A DNA stretch of 64,000 bases from Gimesia aquarii. GTDB taxonomy: Bacteria; Planctomycetota; Planctomycetia; Planctomycetales; Planctomycetaceae. Made by a program: the position numbers and the translations under genes. The stretch's first letter is position 1, and every line of letters starts with the position of its first letter. This document shows, piece by piece, positions 10,181-20,506 of this stretch. The stretch is taken from assembly GCF_007748195.1 (NCBI RefSeq), contig NZ_CP037920.1, positions 5,919,800 to 5,983,799 on the forward strand, given 5' to 3'. The notes beneath the pieces are model-generated. The model was not told the DNA's origin, ran no database searches, and worked only from the letters and a program-made list of their open reading frames with translations.

Positions 10181-13100
10181 ATGGATGGGCAGTTAACTCT
10201 TTTTGTGAACGAACTGAAACGACAGTTAAATCAGCTTGACCGCAGAATCCGTTCGTTGGCTCTGTTACGCGGACTCGGTTTGGTAATTCTCGTTCTGATT
10301 TGTTTGATCACGTTACAAATCAGTCTGGATTTTCTGTTCTCATTAGACACAACCGCACGCGTTGTCTTGAGTTCTCTCTCTCTAACGGTTTTGGTCGGCT
10401 GTATTTGGTTTGCGATGCTACGCAGGGTATTTCATAAAAGGACGCCTGTCGAATTGGCTGCGATTGTGGAAGAATCGCAATCGACGCTCAACGAGCGACT
10501 GACATCTGTACTGGAATTGTCATCGGTTCAAAATGAATCCAGCTCGATTTTAATGCGGGAGCATTTAGCAAAAGAAACGATTGCTTCGCTTACAACATTC
10601 AATATCACAGATTCTGTCCCCTCTGATCGTGCCATGCGGTTTATCATGAGTGCGGGAATCGCCATCCTCCTGTTTTTAACTCCCTTACTCGTCTGGCCTG
10701 ATGCGTACAAACTGTTACTTTCGCGAAGTGTGATTCCCTGGGGTAATTTTGCAACCGTCAGTTCGCTTTACTTTGAAGTTCAACCGGGAGACGAAACAGT
10801 TGCGCGCGGCAAAGATTTGCAAATATTAGCAACTCCTCGCTGGCACACAAAACAGCCTGAAACAATCAAAGAAGTGTGGATTGAATGGGAAGACTCACAA
10901 GGCGAACCCTTTTCCAGACGTATGGATCTAAACGAGACAACAGGGCAATACACTACTCAGTTTCCGCGCCTGCTGAGTGGATTCCAATATATTATCACTA
11001 CTGAACGCAGCCGGAGTAAGCGATATACAATTCAGATTTCTGAGCCTCCTTCGATCACTGATACTCTTTTGACGATCACGCCACCTGGATATACGCACGA
11101 AAAACTACAAGAGTTCACAGTGCTACCCAGCGAAATCAGCGTTCCTGAACAGAGTCAATTTAAAATCAATCTCACCTTTGACCGCGCTGTTAAAGATGCG
11201 ACGCTTCAATACCAGCATTATTTAGCTGGCTCCGATAACCAACAGCGCCCCCCAGTTGAACACCAAAAATTTGTATTGAGTGAAGACCGGTTATCAGCAC
11301 AACTCGAACTTCCTGTCCATAAAAAAAGTTTTGTGTTCCATATTGAATTCATAAGTGAAAAGGGAAATTTGACGACGAAAACATCGGAACATCTTGTAAA
11401 AGTGATTCCAGACCGCGCCCCTGAAATTGAAATTTCTCTTTATAACCAGTCAGAATTCTTTAAGCCTGACCAAACACTCTCTGTTCCCGTCAAAGTCATC
11501 GATGATTATTCTGTCAAAGAACTGGAAGTCCATGTTCAAAAATTGGATGAGAAACCGATCCTGATCAAAGTTCCTGCGGAACAGTTGGAAACAAAATCGG
11601 TCAGTCATGAGTTTAAAATTGACCTCAAGGAAATCAAAGCGAAACAAGCTGATATCTTTACTTATCGAGTCCGTGCTGCTGATAATCGAGAAGTCCCCTC
11701 ACCAAATGTTGTCTGGTCAACTCCACGTGTTTTCGGAATTGATAAAAATGCCGAAGAGCAACTTTCAGCAGGAGTGATCTCTCGCCAACAGAAACTGCGA
11801 GATGAACTTAGAAAAATTCAAGAGGATTTTAAGAAACATCAGAAAGCCGTTGATCAAAAAATTGCAAATTTAAAGCAGCCAACGGAAAAAGGAAAACTAA
11901 AAGGAGAGGATCAACAAGAATTACAAGAGTTGAGCAAAGAAGAACGCAAAATCGCGCAACGCCTGGAAACCTTAGCCAATGATTTTCTACAGCTGCCCCT
12001 CTATCAGAAACTGGCAGAACAAACGCAAGAGGTTGCACGTCATGATTTCGTCAAACATCATGACACACTGAAATCAGCGGCTGATAAAGAAACTGTTGAA
12101 CAGGCTCGAAAAGAATTGAGTTCAACTCCTAAGGCGATGTCTGCAACAGACAAGAAACTCGATGATCTTGCTCAGCAGTACGAGAAACTGGTTGAGTTAG
12201 AGAATGATTTACTCAATCTGAATCGGCTAGCCGAAGAGACAGACCATCTTGCGAATGATTTGCTTGCCTTTAACAACAAAGTAGAGTCTGCGACTCAACA
12301 GCCAGATACAAAAGCAAATGAAAATCAAAATAATCCGAATTCACAAAAAAAACAGCATGCGGAAAAGCAAAAGTTGTCGCCCGAAATCGAACAGGATCTG
12401 GCTAATTTTCAAAACGAACTGAAACACCGCCAGTCGCGACTTTCCGAGGATTTAAACAACTTACTGAAACGCAGGCCGGAGTTGGTAGATGCGGCTCGTA
12501 ATTTCCAATTAAAGCAGCTCGATTCGCTGGTAAATCAAACTTCTCAGCTTGTCGAGCCACAAAGACAGCTTGCTCAGGCAATGCAACAGCAGGCACCTTT
12601 AGCGGCCAGTAAACCTGCTACGAATGAACCTCAAACTGTTTCTACCCCTGGAAATGAAACCGCTAAAGGTCCTGAGATCCAAACGGCAGCAGCCGGTCCT
12701 GGGGATTCTGAACCGGTGAAAACAGCACAAGCAACCGAACCCCAAATGAGTCCCAATAATCCCCCTGCAGCTCAGAATCAGTCAGAATCTGTTCTGGATT
12801 TACAAAAACAACAACAAGATCTAGCCGCAGCTGCAACAAATTTTGTGTTGGAAGCAGCACAAGAATTTGGCCCCCAATCTGAACCGACTCGCAAAGCGAC
12901 TCAATTAGCCGAAGAGTCAATCAAGGCGCAAAAAGAAGCCAATGCCGGTCGCTTACATGAAGCTAGCCAGGCTGCCAATCGTGCCGCCAAAATCGCCGAA
13001 GAAATCATGAGTGCACACGAGGCGCAAAATAAAGATCAGACAGAACGAGACGCCTTTAAAGAACAAACTGAGAAGCTTGCGAATATGCAGCAAGAGCTCG

Positions 13101-14137
13101 CAGGAAAACTGGAAGAAGCTTCCACATCAGAAGCTTTGCGTCAGGAGGCACTTAAAAATTCACAGCAAGCCTTGGCACAACAAACGAAGGCATTGTCGGA
13201 ACAACTGGCAGAAACTTCACAAAAGCTAAACACGAATCCGATTGGATTGAAAAAAGAGGGAAAACAAGCGGAACGCACCCAACAGAAAACTGCAAAAGCC
13301 GAACAGCAAATGCAGAAAGCAGTAGAAGATCTCTCGAAAGAAGACCTCAAACGCGCGTCGCAACAAGCCCAACAAGCAGCCAGGACCCTGCAAGAAGCGG
13401 CACAACAGGCTCAAAAATCGAGGCCACAGCAACCGACAGAGACTCCCGTTCCTGAAAAGGTCGGTAATCAGGTTACCGATGCCGCGATGCAACTACGTAA
13501 CGCACAAAAACAACTTGAACAAACCCCTGAGTTTAAAGCTGGTGACCAAACACTGGCTCAAAAGAGCCAGGCGAAATCCGGAGAATCGAACTCAAAATCA
13601 AATCAAACTCAGTCATCACAACAAGAAGACTCTCAAGCCAGAGATCAAAACAAATTGGAGGACACAAAGCGCGGGAATGACGCACAATCCTCGAAAGAAC
13701 AGGTCGCCCAGAATTCAAAAAGTCAGAGTCAACAATCGAAATCCGGAAAACCTTCTCAGTCCTCGTCATCTAAAAAAGCGGCAGAAGCGCTGAAACGTGC
13801 AGCAGAGTCGCTTTCACAGGCAGCGACAGAACTGAAATCAAAAGCTCAACAAGGCTCGAATCCCGGAAAAGGACAGGAATCACAGACCGCATCCAAAAAT
13901 ATGGCTTCTGGAAAGGGGCAAGGCCGAAGTGAAGGCGGTGGCGCCAGAAATAGTGTCGATTTTTCGCAACTCAAAACGAAGTTAAAAGCAATGTCCAGTC
14001 GAAACTGGGGAGAACTCCCGGGCAACCTGGATACGGAAATTTTGCAAGGCTCGCGAAGCAAAACGGATCCGGAATACGCGCGTTTGATCAAACACTATTT
14101 TGAAGCAATTGCCAAATCGAAACCTGATAACAACTAA
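10181..14137 (+). CDS. Giant membrane-anchored coiled-coil protein (DUF4175-like)
   Basis: About 1319 residues. The N-terminal 190 residues carry three hydrophobic helices (LGLVILVLICLITLQISL; VVLSSLSLTVLVGCIWF; MSAGIAILLFLTPLLVWP), resembling the start of DUF4175 proteins. A beta-rich Ig-like stretch follows to roughly residue 540. After that, more than 700 residues are dominated by Gln, Glu, Lys, Ala and Ser with heptad character, so a long coiled coil is likely. The short C-terminal domain (VDFSQLKTKLKAMSSRNWGELPG, then PEYARLIKHYFEAIAK) looks folded. I used the ATG at 10181; a TTG at 10151 in frame would add ten residues. Function unknown; the neighbours suggest an envelope structure shared with the two VWA proteins. 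Confidence 0.72.
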   Translation: MDGQLTLFVNELKRQLNQLDRRIRSLALLRGLGLVILVLICLITLQISLDFLFSLDTTARVVLSSLSLTVLVGCIWFAMLRRVFHKRTPVELAAIVEESQSTLNERLTSVLELSSVQNESSSILMREHLAKETIASLTTFNITDSVPSDRAMRFIMSAGIAILLFLTPLLVWPDAYKLLLSRSVIPWGNFATVSSLYFEVQPGDETVARGKDLQILATPRWHTKQPETIKEVWIEWEDSQGEPFSRRMDLNETTGQYTTQFPRLLSGFQYIITTERSRSKRYTIQISEPPSITDTLLTITPPGYTHEKLQEFTVLPSEISVPEQSQFKINLTFDRAVKDATLQYQHYLAGSDNQQRPPVEHQKFVLSEDRLSAQLELPVHKKSFVFHIEFISEKGNLTTKTSEHLVKVIPDRAPEIEISLYNQSEFFKPDQTLSVPVKVIDDYSVKELEVHVQKLDEKPILIKVPAEQLETKSVSHEFKIDLKEIKAKQADIFTYRVRAADNREVPSPNVVWSTPRVFGIDKNAEEQLSAGVISRQQKLRDELRKIQEDFKKHQKAVDQKIANLKQPTEKGKLKGEDQQELQELSKEERKIAQRLETLANDFLQLPLYQKLAEQTQEVARHDFVKHHDTLKSAADKETVEQARKELSSTPKAMSATDKKLDDLAQQYEKLVELENDLLNLNRLAEETDHLANDLLAFNNKVESATQQPDTKANENQNNPNSQKKQHAEKQKLSPEIEQDLANFQNELKHRQSRLSEDLNNLLKRRPELVDAARNFQLKQLDSLVNQTSQLVEPQRQLAQAMQQQAPLAASKPATNEPQTVSTPGNETAKGPEIQTAAAGPGDSEPVKTAQATEPQMSPNNPPAAQNQSESVLDLQKQQQDLAAAATNFVLEAAQEFGPQSEPTRKATQLAEESIKAQKEANAGRLHEASQAANRAAKIAEEIMSAHEAQNKDQTERDAFKEQTEKLANMQQELAGKLEEASTSEALRQEALKNSQQALAQQTKALSEQLAETSQKLNTNPIGLKKEGKQAERTQQKTAKAEQQMQKAVEDLSKEDLKRASQQAQQAARTLQEAAQQAQKSRPQQPTETPVPEKVGNQVTDAAMQLRNAQKQLEQTPEFKAGDQTLAQKSQAKSGESNSKSNQTQSSQQEDSQARDQNKLEDTKRGNDAQSSKEQVAQNSKSQSQQSKSGKPSQSSSSKKAAEALKRAAESLSQAATELKSKAQQGSNPGKGQESQTASKNMASGKGQGRSEGGGARNSVDFSQLKTKLKAMSSRNWGELPGNLDTEILQGSRSKTDPEYARLIKHYFEAIAKSKPDNN

Positions 14138-14173
14138 GCCTTAGATTCAAAGCTCAATAACAGGAAATTTTCT

Positions 14174-15214
14174 ATGATGCGCTGGTTGATAGTATGCATT
14201 GTTCTTGTTTTTTCTGTATCTACGCAAACTCGTTGCTGGGCTCAAGAACTCGATCAACAAAAAAAACAACTTGATGAAGGTATTCAACGGGCAATTCAGT
14301 TTTTATCAATCTCACAACAGCCTTCAGGAGCTTGGTCCTTCAATTCCTATGGTGAATCAACGGCTGCGACTTCGTTGGCAATCATGGCGTTTATGGCCGC
14401 AGGCTATGTTCCAGAAGAAGGCCCCTACGGCGAGCAGATGAATAAAGGAATCGACTGGGTCCTGTCTCATCAGGCAGCGAACGGCCTGGTCGTACATCAT
14501 AAAAGTCACGGCCCGATGTACAGCCACGGCATCAGCACACTGATGCTGGCAGAAGTAGCGGGAATGCTAAAAGGAGAACGAGAGAAAAAATGCCGTCAGG
14601 TATTGGAACGCGCCGTGAAAGTGATCATCTCTGCGCAGGATGTTGCCAAAGATAAAAGGAACGCGGGTGGCTGGCGTTATTCTCAAACGAGTAAAGATAG
14701 CGACCTGAGTGTCACAGGGTGGCAACTATTAGCACTACGCGCCGCAAAAAATATTGGATGTGATATTTCTGCTGACCATATCGACCGGGCAGTCGCCTAT
14801 GTGCGTCATTGTCGGGGACGAAATAATGTTGGCTTTGCATACCAACCCGGCGGAGCTCCTAGCGCAACAAGAACGGGTACAGGAATTCTGGCTCTGGAAA
14901 TCTGTGGAAAACATCACACAAGAGACGCACTGGAAGCAGGCGATTACCTGGTCCAGCATCCTTTGAGACCGGACGAATTTTATTACTACTACGGTGCCTA
15001 TTACTGCAGTGTGGGCATGTTTAAAATGGGGGGAGAGTACTGGAAAAAGACACGAGCAGCAATCATTCCGCAATTACTGGAAATGCAGAAACATGATGGA
15101 AGCTGGCTCGCCACGAAAGGCAGCGAAAAGGGAGCGGGCAAGGTTTATTCCACATCTCTCGCGGTCCTGGCTCTCGCCGTCGAATATCAGTACCTGCCGA
15201 TCTACCAACGTTAA
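14174..15214 (+). CDS. Secreted prenyltransferase/squalene-cyclase repeat protein
   Basis: A 346-residue protein with a signal peptide (LIVCIVLVFSVSTQTRCWAQ) and several repeats of the alpha/alpha toroid type found in prenyltransferases and squalene-hopene cyclases: QQPSGAWSF, RNAGGWRYSQTSKDSDLSVTGWQLLALRAA, GVGF-like NNVGFAYQPGG and QKHDGSWLA. The acid motif DxDD of hopene cyclases is not present as such (SKDSDLSVTG instead), and the protein is half the length of a cyclase. It is therefore more likely a binding or scaffold protein than a cyclase. It follows the coiled-coil gene by 36 bases as the last gene of the BatA operon, an association I recall as common in planctomycetes. Confidence 0.75.
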   Translation: MMRWLIVCIVLVFSVSTQTRCWAQELDQQKKQLDEGIQRAIQFLSISQQPSGAWSFNSYGESTAATSLAIMAFMAAGYVPEEGPYGEQMNKGIDWVLSHQAANGLVVHHKSHGPMYSHGISTLMLAEVAGMLKGEREKKCRQVLERAVKVIISAQDVAKDKRNAGGWRYSQTSKDSDLSVTGWQLLALRAAKNIGCDISADHIDRAVAYVRHCRGRNNVGFAYQPGGAPSATRTGTGILALEICGKHHTRDALEAGDYLVQHPLRPDEFYYYYGAYYCSVGMFKMGGEYWKKTRAAIIPQLLEMQKHDGSWLATKGSEKGAGKVYSTSLAVLALAVEYQYLPIYQR

Positions 15215-15487
15215 ATTGAGCCTGATTCCCATGCTCGAGACCCTTAACGTGTTTTGGTTCAAACGTAGATCAAGTGATTTCACTCAGCCTAAAAGCAATG
15301 AAAACTGCCCTCTTTCTTTAACTACTATCTCCTGCTCTCTAGCATCTGTTTGATATCATTAGAGTTAGCGTATTCTACCAAATCCGACTGGCTTCGAATT
15401 GACCTTGGAGAACCAGCGGATTACTCTTAGAATTCGTTTTCGAAATTTTCCAGATCCCCCAAATATTAACACGCTTGGATACTGACT

Positions 15488-16783
<1,296 letters not shown>

Positions 16784-16878
16784 AAGTCTCTTTAAAGATG
16801 ATCAGGAAGATCATCAAGAGATCACTTTTGGATCAGCACGTCTGATCTTGTTTGGAAGTAAAGGATGACTTACCAATC

Positions 16879-17412
16879 ATGTTTAATTTAAGTGACCCCA
16901 ATGTCATACTGACAGGTATATTATTGATTGCAATTGCATGGTCATTAAAGAAGAATTTTCGCATGCAAAAGCGCGTACGCGATCGTGATCCGTTACAAGA
17001 AGCAAAACACGAAATTGCCCAAACCGAGCAAAAGCAAGTCAACCGGCTCAACCAACTCGAAGTCAAGCTCTTTGATTACGGTCGAGAAGTAGAAGCGCGT
17101 TCCGATGACCGCCTGCGAGTCCTTGATGAATTATTGCAGGATGCAGACCGAGAGATTAATCGACTACGTCAGCAACTGACTCTCACCCAACAGAATTCCA
17201 GCGAACCTACCAATCAACCGGGACCTGATATTTCAATGTATGAGAGCTCTCGAAAAATCAGTGCATCACTTGAACAGAGATCAATGATCGTTTTCCTCAG
17301 CCAGGCAGGATTTTCAGTACAGGAAATCAGTAACTGTTTTCAACACAGTGTGTCTGAAATAGAAACCATCCTGACTGAAGAAAATGAACAACACAATACA
17401 GATGTTGCATGA
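16879..17412 (+). CDS. Small membrane-anchored coiled-coil protein, unknown function
   Basis: A 177-residue protein that starts with one membrane helix (NVILTGILLIAIAWSL), continues with a basic patch and a long charged helix rich in Glu, Gln, Arg and Leu (coiled coil), and ends with a small domain, VFLSQAGFSVQEISNCFQHS, that reads like a helix-turn-helix of the DUF6115/DUF2802 kind. Such proteins sit on the cytoplasmic face of the membrane; their function is not established. I used the ATG at 16879; a TTG at 16852 in frame is an alternative. It lies about 95 bases after larC and may share its transcript. Confidence 0.6.
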   Translation: MFNLSDPNVILTGILLIAIAWSLKKNFRMQKRVRDRDPLQEAKHEIAQTEQKQVNRLNQLEVKLFDYGREVEARSDDRLRVLDELLQDADREINRLRQQLTLTQQNSSEPTNQPGPDISMYESSRKISASLEQRSMIVFLSQAGFSVQEISNCFQHSVSEIETILTEENEQHNTDVA

Positions 17413-17431
17413 GTCGCTATTGACTCAAATT
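17410..17431 (+). terminator. Weak hairpin terminator candidate
   Basis: TGAGTC (overlapping the stop codon) pairs with GACTCA at 17422-17427 across a 6-base loop, followed by AATTTT. It lies between two convergent genes, so a terminator is expected, but the T-tract is poor. Confidence 0.4.
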
Positions 17432-17442
17432 TTGAATTCTGG

Positions 17443-18621
17443 TCACGCGGTTACTAATTCCTGAACCGGTGCTGCTTCTATCAGTTTGATTTCCTGATCA
17501 TCCGTGTGGGCAAGCAGGCTCTCAGGATTTAAACCCAAATGATGATAAATCGTTGCCGTCAATTCAGACGCATGAACGGGACGATCCACGGGAGCACTGC
17601 CCCGCGCATCACTTGCCCCCACAACCTGTCCTCCAGGTGTGCTGCCGCCAGCAATCAATGCCGACCATACATGAGGCCAATGATCCCGACCGCCATAAGC
17701 ATTGAGTTGTGGGGTGCGGCCAAACTCTCCTGTCGCAACCACAAGCGTATCATCAAGCAACCCTTTTGAAGAAAGATCATCAAGTAATGTTGATAATGCT
17801 TTATCAAAGGCGGGCCCCAGTGAATCCCGATAATCATAAACTTTTCCGGATGTTCCCGCTCCCGTGCCATGACAGTCCCAGGACAATTGCTGATGCAGAT
17901 TATCAAACAAATTGACAATCACACACCGCGTCCCCCGTTCGACTAGCTGCCGAGCCTGAAGCAGTAACCTGCCGAATCGCTGTTTTCCGTATTGTTGCTG
18001 GATCGCCATCGATTCTCCGGCGACTTCAATTTCATGTTCGCTCGTAGCCGATAAGTCTCCCATTGATGTTGCAGGCTCGAATTCTTCGCCTAAAAATGTT
18101 GCCTGCTGTCCACGATAGGTATTCACTCCTAATGAACCAACCAAACGTGGTAAAACAACAAAGGGAGGCGCATCACCACGTGGCCCCCATTGCCTGGATA
18201 CGACTGAACCAAAACAAGGATAATTGATTGCCCCTCGCGACAATCTTCCTGTCTGAATGAGTTGATGCCCCGTCTCGTGAATGGGAGCAGCATCGTGATA
18301 CATTGATCTTATTATCGAGAACTGTCCAGCTCGCTGGGCCAATTGAGGAAAGCACTCGCTAAGAAAAACACCAGGAACAGACGTCGAAATTGCTTTTAGT
18401 GGACCACGAATTTCAGAAGGCGCTTCAGGCTTAGGATCAAATGTTTCCAGTTGGCTGACGCCACCTGTCATCATGATCAAGATACAGTTTTTCTGTGAAC
18501 GATCTCTCTTCGAAGCTGATAAGGCAGCTCGCTCAGACATTGACAATCCGGCGAAGCTCAGGCTTCCGACACGCAGGAAATCTCGCCGCGATACCTCGGA
18601 GTGATTTTGCTTGGAACGCAT
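17443..18621 (-). CDS. DUF1501 (sulfatase-like) protein with Tat signal
   Basis: A 392-residue DUF1501 protein, a family distantly related to sulfatases and strongly expanded in planctomycetes. The N-terminus has a twin-arginine signal (SRRDFLRVGSLSFAGLS), so export in folded form is expected. Typical family features are MMTGGVSQLETFDPKPEAP near the start, VVATGEFGRTPQLN and GRDHWPHVWSALIAGG towards the end. It is somewhat shorter than the usual 430-480 residues. In most planctomycete loci DUF1501 genes pair with DUF1549/DUF1553 cytochrome-like genes; none is adjacent here. Biochemical function is not established. Confidence 0.88.
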   Translation of the reverse strand: MRSKQNHSEVSRRDFLRVGSLSFAGLSMSERAALSASKRDRSQKNCILIMMTGGVSQLETFDPKPEAPSEIRGPLKAISTSVPGVFLSECFPQLAQRAGQFSIIRSMYHDAAPIHETGHQLIQTGRLSRGAINYPCFGSVVSRQWGPRGDAPPFVVLPRLVGSLGVNTYRGQQATFLGEEFEPATSMGDLSATSEHEIEVAGESMAIQQQYGKQRFGRLLLQARQLVERGTRCVIVNLFDNLHQQLSWDCHGTGAGTSGKVYDYRDSLGPAFDKALSTLLDDLSSKGLLDDTLVVATGEFGRTPQLNAYGGRDHWPHVWSALIAGGSTPGGQVVGASDARGSAPVDRPVHASELTATIYHHLGLNPESLLAHTDDQEIKLIEAAPVQELVTA

Positions 18622-18715
18622 AAAAGACAGTTCTCACTACTTTATGGATTACTTTGTTTTATTTCGGGATGGTAGCATTATAACAAGGTTCGACTATTGG
18701 CGAAGATTTCCTCTA

Positions 18716-18752
18716 TTAGATTTCAAAATGTTTCAAGATCTTAGAAATCTAA
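18716..18752. repeat. Inverted repeat between beta-RFAP synthase and DUF1501 genes
   Basis: TTAGATTTC at 18716-18724 is matched by GAAATCTAA at 18744-18752, a perfect 9-bp inverted repeat with a 19-base spacer that itself contains AAGATCTT. There is no T-run after it on the minus strand, so it is not a classical terminator. It may be an RNA hairpin or a regulator site upstream of the DUF1501 gene. Confidence 0.45.
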
Positions 18753-18761
18753 ATCTAATGT

Positions 18762-19793
18762 TCATGCAATGTTTCTCAACTGAGTATAAGCACCACGGTT
18801 TAAAGGCTTTACAATTTTAATCGAACAAAATTCTCCGTAACCATTTTCAAATATTATACTTGAAACATATTCAGCGTGTGTTGAATCCCGGCAAACGACC
18901 GATAAAGTCGGCCCCCAGGAGGTCTGGGTAATTCCCAGAATTCCTTTTAAACTCAGTAAATTTTCTAGCTCGGCCATCTGGGGATGAGCAAAGATTCCCC
19001 CTTGAGCAGGCTGAAAAAACTCACCTACAGCGTGTCCATACTCTGTCAAACCCGCACTAAAACCTTCAAAATCCTGTACCCTTATTGACGGAATAAGCTG
19101 CATCAGAACAAGGCGACAAAGCTTGTCGGTAAGAGAAACAGGCATAGAGCCTAACTTCTGAATGGCTTTCGCTTCTAGGTTACCGGAAATGCCTGCCCGA
19201 TCGGTGGGCGTGATCAACAAAACTTTCCAGTCTACGGGAAAATCAACGCTCAGAACCAAGGGGCTGATTTCACTTGAATCGATTTTGCCTCCTTCTACAA
19301 TAAATCCACCCGATTCAAAACCATGTATCCCGAGGGCAGAGCGTGCCCCACGTTGAACGCGCTGTGCCAACTCCATAGAAGAAAACTGGTCTTCATCATT
19401 TAACATCAAAATGGCGCGCGCGACTGCCAAACTCAATTGAGTTCCCGAGCCAAAACCACAATGCTGGGGAATTTCAGATTGTACTTCTACAGAATAATAA
19501 CACTCACGTGATGGACCAGTCAGATTTCGGCGAGTCATGTTGATCACATTTTCAATTTTTGAAATGTAATTCTCACTACACACAACATTATCTTTTTCTT
19601 CAGATAATACCTTGACTGAGAGTGTCAATCGCGGTTCATCTACCATTAAACCAATGCCACCAAATTCCCGCCCTGCTAACGGGGCAATCGACAGCAATCC
19701 CCAATGTAATCGGCTTCCCGTTGTTACGATGACTTCGCGTGACATGACAGATAAGTGCTTCTGAGAGTTGTTGAGTTTTTGGTTCACGATCAT
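18762..19793 (-). CDS. Beta-ribofuranosylaminobenzene 5'-phosphate synthase-like protein (GHMP fold)
   Basis: The protein begins the conserved part with TTGSRLHWGLLSIAPLAGREFGGIGLMV, the signature region of beta-RFAP synthase, the first committed enzyme of methanopterin biosynthesis (p-aminobenzoate plus PRPP). HCGFGSGTQLSLAVARA is the glycine-rich GHMP motif. It is 343 residues from the ATG at 19793, which directly follows the stop of the DUF447 gene; an internal ATG at 19745 gives a start closer to homologues. The context supports the call: DUF447 is adjacent and mtdB/fae lie 5 kb away. Together they show that this organism makes and uses tetrahydromethanopterin for C1 transfer. Confidence 0.86.
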   Translation of the reverse strand: MIVNQKLNNSQKHLSVMSREVIVTTGSRLHWGLLSIAPLAGREFGGIGLMVDEPRLTLSVKVLSEEKDNVVCSENYISKIENVINMTRRNLTGPSRECYYSVEVQSEIPQHCGFGSGTQLSLAVARAILMLNDEDQFSSMELAQRVQRGARSALGIHGFESGGFIVEGGKIDSSEISPLVLSVDFPVDWKVLLITPTDRAGISGNLEAKAIQKLGSMPVSLTDKLCRLVLMQLIPSIRVQDFEGFSAGLTEYGHAVGEFFQPAQGGIFAHPQMAELENLLSLKGILGITQTSWGPTLSVVCRDSTHAEYVSSIIFENGYGEFCSIKIVKPLNRGAYTQLRNIA

Positions 19794-20357
19794 CTAAGCA
19801 TACGCTTTGGAAATATACTCTTCCAGTAAGTGGAAAGCCGTGTGTTCTTCCGGACCGGCAGTTTTTTTCACAATCTCTGCCAAAGCACGATACTGTGTCT
19901 GCAAATCATGTTTCTCTATTATATGAATGCGTGTTGCCAGAATCGCTGCTTCCAGCACAGCATGCTTAGCCCGGTTAAGGCCAAAATAATCCCGAATTCT
20001 ACCATGATGGACTACTGAAGCCTGCATCACAGTGCGATCGGCAGATTCATCAATCGTATCGATTTGAAATTCATACCAGCGACAAGCTGAGGATATCACA
20101 TCACCTTCAATTTGCTCCGCAGGAAATGTGTTTGGGGTCTCATCCAACTGACTGATAGCCGCTTTTGCCAGCAATAACACATCATCAACAACGTGGAATA
20201 CTCCGCAACGGGTCTCCTTCAGATTATGGAAGGTTCGAGACGTCTGAAATGGTCGTAACACAAACTGGCTCATCTCAGGATTGACCAGTGGTCCCATCGG
20301 GGCAATATTCAATTCTCCCTGTCGATTTCTACTGCTGACAATGCCTTCCAAAATCAT
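19794..20357 (-). CDS. DUF447 family protein of H4MPT gene clusters
   Basis: A 187-residue protein with the DUF447 opening MILEGIVSSRNRQGELNIAPMG, which resembles an FMN-binding split-barrel, and LRPFQTSRTFHNL further on. DUF447 genes recur beside methanopterin genes in methanogens, methylotrophs and planctomycetes, and a role in H4MPT biosynthesis is inferred from that association; the exact reaction is not known to me. Its TAG stop touches the ATG of the beta-RFAP synthase gene, so the two are probably translated in coupled fashion. Confidence 0.82.
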   Translation of the reverse strand: MILEGIVSSRNRQGELNIAPMGPLVNPEMSQFVLRPFQTSRTFHNLKETRCGVFHVVDDVLLLAKAAISQLDETPNTFPAEQIEGDVISSACRWYEFQIDTIDESADRTVMQASVVHHGRIRDYFGLNRAKHAVLEAAILATRIHIIEKHDLQTQYRALAEIVKKTAGPEEHTAFHLLEEYISKAYA

Positions 20358-20506
20358 CTAAGCTGCTCTCTGAACGAACAATCTGCCACATAACAAACCA
20401 CTATCATAGCCCAGAAGAAAGCCCGATGAAACTGGTGGCGACGTAGAAATTCCGTCCTGTCAGCAGTTATATTCACACAAAAGCATTATCGGGAAACATT
20501 GATCAA

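Noticed and set aside
15208-15250. ACGTTAA/TTAACGT inverted repeat after the prenyltransferase-repeat gene as a terminator
   Set aside because: The loop is about 29 bases and only a short GTTTTGG follows, so the evidence is too weak to list.
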